DNA of 64,000 bases, taken from contig PQWQ01000002.1 of the NCBI GenBank assembly GCA_002943765.1, positions 5,022,001-5,086,000 on the forward strand. The letters run 5' to 3'. Both the position numbers and the translations under genes were made by a program. Under the pieces are notes generated by a model that did no database searches, was not told where the DNA came from, and was given only the letters and a program-made list of their open reading frames with translations. Each line of letters opens with the position of its first letter. The stretch's first letter is position 1. This DNA is from Psoroptes ovis (Eukaryota > Arthropoda > Arachnida > Sarcoptiformes > Psoroptidae). Positions 61,901 through 64,000 of this stretch are shown here, in pieces.

Positions 61901-64000
61901 TTCTCCACTATTTCTTTTTTACATTGGCACTTTATTGATGGAAGCAGAAGATTTAATATTTTCAAAAGGATAAAATTAAAATTAAAATCGAAAAAATACG
62001 AGAAAAATGAATGGAAAATGAAAATATAAAAATCAATGATTGATGATTAATGAATCAATATTATTAATAACCATCATCATAATAATCATTAATTATGATG
62101 ATATTCACCGAATATATATTTTCTATAATGTTTGTTTGTTGGTTGTTTGGTTGCTTGTCGTCATTCACTTAATGAAAATTATGTGAATTAATGAATTATG
62201 TTGAAAAAAAAGTAGAAAAAATAATTTTTCAAAACATCAATTATTATTGACCTTCAATTATTCGAATAGAAATGTGTGTGCGTATATCGATTGCATACAA
62301 ACACAAATAAACCAGACAGATTATACATTTGAAATTCAAAGGAATTTTCAATTTTTCATTCGCAATTTTCCCCCGAATTCTTTTCAATATATTTTCATAT
62401 TTCTTCTTCTCTGTGATTTCATAACAAATTCAATTCAGGAAGGAAAAATGTCTTTTTTTTCTTTTTTCTGGGTTTATTTAATCATAAATAAATAAACACT
62501 TGTCCATAAATATGTATCATTTTGAATCGAGAGAATTAACAGTAGATTTAGTGTAAGAAAATCATGTTTTTTTTGAAAAATTTGTCACAAATCATTTAAC
62601 ACTGAGAAAAACTAATGCTGCTGCTGCTGTCGGTGTTATTATTATTTGGTTGCTAATCACATTGAAACTAATAATATTGAATGAATGAATATTTATTCAA
62701 TTGCATAATGAATGAATAATCAAACACCATACACGATATTATTTGGAAAAAAAATTGAAAGTAATATTTCAAATTTCAAATTAATAATAAATGTCTTTAT
62801 TTGAAAATAAAAACCAAAAAAAGAAAATTCAAAATTTATATAAATAAATAAATGGAATACATACATAATACACCCAAAAAACATTGATAGAAAAATGTAC
62901 ACATGACATTCTTTATTTGGGTTTATAAGTGAATTGAATAATAATTCATTTAAAAATAAATGATGATGATGATGATGAAAAATATATGATTTCTGTTTTC
63001 ATATATGAAATATATGAAAAATCAATATCACATAATATATTTGATTTTATGTATTTTTTTTTTTTTTTTGTAAAATTATTTTCTTATGATTGGTTTGTTT
63101 TTACCAGTTTTTTTTCAAATGCACGCATTTATATAGATATTCTATTATTTATATATGAGATACCAGAAGCAATGCTTTGTTCTTGTTGTCTTGAATCAAT
63201 ACTGGAATTTCTTTTTTCTTTGAAGCCTAAATTTCTGCGTATATATGTGTTTAATTTTTAAATAGAAATTGATGCTGTTAGCTCATATAATCAAACACTT
63301 ATAATGTCTGTATTTGACAGAATCAAATAGCAGAAAAAAAATTGATCAATTTTCAAAATTTTGAAATGAAAATCCTCTGATTTTTTTTTTGTTGAAAAAA
63401 ATATTTTTGTTTCTAAGAAAATTTGATACCAAAAAGGAAATAATACACTGATATATATGATGATAATACCTATGCTATATATCCTTTTAAAATTTTATTT
63501 TGTATGTGCATAATAACAACCAATTTACAAATAAATAAATAAATGTTTTTTTTCAATTTTAAATTGCAAATATAAATAAATGGATGGATGGATATATAGA
63601 CTGTTTAGACGACGCAATTTTTTTTTTTGAATTAGAATCATGCACCACTGCCATGCGTTTGTCATTGTCATTTAATTTCGTTTATTTTTATTTTATTTTA
63701 ATTTTTTGAAACAAACGATACTGACGATAAAGCACACGATAAAACAATATCCATTCAATCATAGAGACCATTTAGAATCGTAACGATAATAATAATAATC
63801 ATAATGGTGATCATAATAATTATCATTATCATTATTTTTATTTATTTATTTATTCTTTTGGAATAAAAGATGAAATTTCATGAAAATCAAATACACTGTA
63901 TAACTCTGTGTATTTGATTTCATTTGAATCCGAGATTTGAATTTGAGATTTTGCATTGAAAATATGCGAGAAATAAATCTAAACGACAACAGTAGCATTT
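58997..64000. other. Right-hand intergenic region, no supported gene
   Basis: About 5 kb of AT-rich DNA with ATT, GATGAT and TTCA repeats. A block at 60001-60200 has three ACGGT-type words and a stem (CATATTGAAAATTTC with its near reverse complement, 60131-60170). The minus ORF at 59918-60166 (82 codons) and the plus ORF at 60310-60603 (97 codons) have more varied composition than other chance ORFs, but no recognisable motif or splice support. Confidence 0.6.

Noticed and set aside
1..64000. CRISPR arrays, bacterial operons, prophage or tRNA/rRNA genes
   Set aside because: Introns, metazoan gene set and simple-sequence structure show a eukaryotic nuclear locus; I saw no cloverleaf, rRNA or CRISPR-like direct repeats with unique spacers.

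Overview
The window is nuclear DNA from an animal. It is very AT-rich, and its genes are broken by short GT-AG introns. Gaps between genes are full of poly-A/T, AAT, ATG/CAT and CA tracts. Proteins recognised are a metazoan set (astacin protease, MFSD6-type transporter, XK-related protein, TIMELESS/TIMEOUT, PPP1R37, hydroxylysine kinase). Telomere-like CCTAA blocks are of the arthropod type. Compact introns, extreme AT content and Asn-rich low complexity suggest a small arthropod genome, possibly an acariform mite; the species is inference. Exon joins were worked out by hand: every join listed keeps the reading frame and uses GT-AG sites, but none has been tested against transcripts. || Layout. 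15-8217 (-): 13 exons of a large ankyrin plus armadillo-like protein of at least 2,032 residues, running off the left edge. 8218-24245: about 16 kb with no clear gene; it holds an inverted-repeat element (15571-16669) filled with a 35-bp minisatellite and a telomere-like tract, and one orphan terminal-exon candidate (19236-19342). 24246-24552 (+): candidate two-exon microprotein. 24929-26155 (-): intronless hydroxylysine kinase. 26156-30920: intergenic, with three 84-bp hairpin MITEs. 30921-33101 (-): four-exon secreted astacin. 35775-38225 (-): four-exon MFSD6-like transporter. 40025-41742 (+): five-exon XK-related protein. 42152-46405 (+): four-exon TIMELESS. 47034-55856 (-): ten-exon PPP1R37, convergent with TIMELESS. 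57931-58996 (-): candidate three-exon secreted Cys-rich peptide of 59 residues. 58997-64000: low-complexity DNA. || How the genes relate. There are no operons and no obvious pathway cluster. MFSD6 and XKR are divergent across 1.8 kb; XKR and TIMELESS are tandem with only 409 bp between them, and that gap carries an E2F-like site fitting the replication role of TIMELESS. The best leads for something undescribed are the Cys-rich peptide gene, the minisatellite-carrying inverted-repeat element, the family of six 84-bp mariner-ended hairpins (two of them in introns), and the unassigned ankyrin/armadillo giant.
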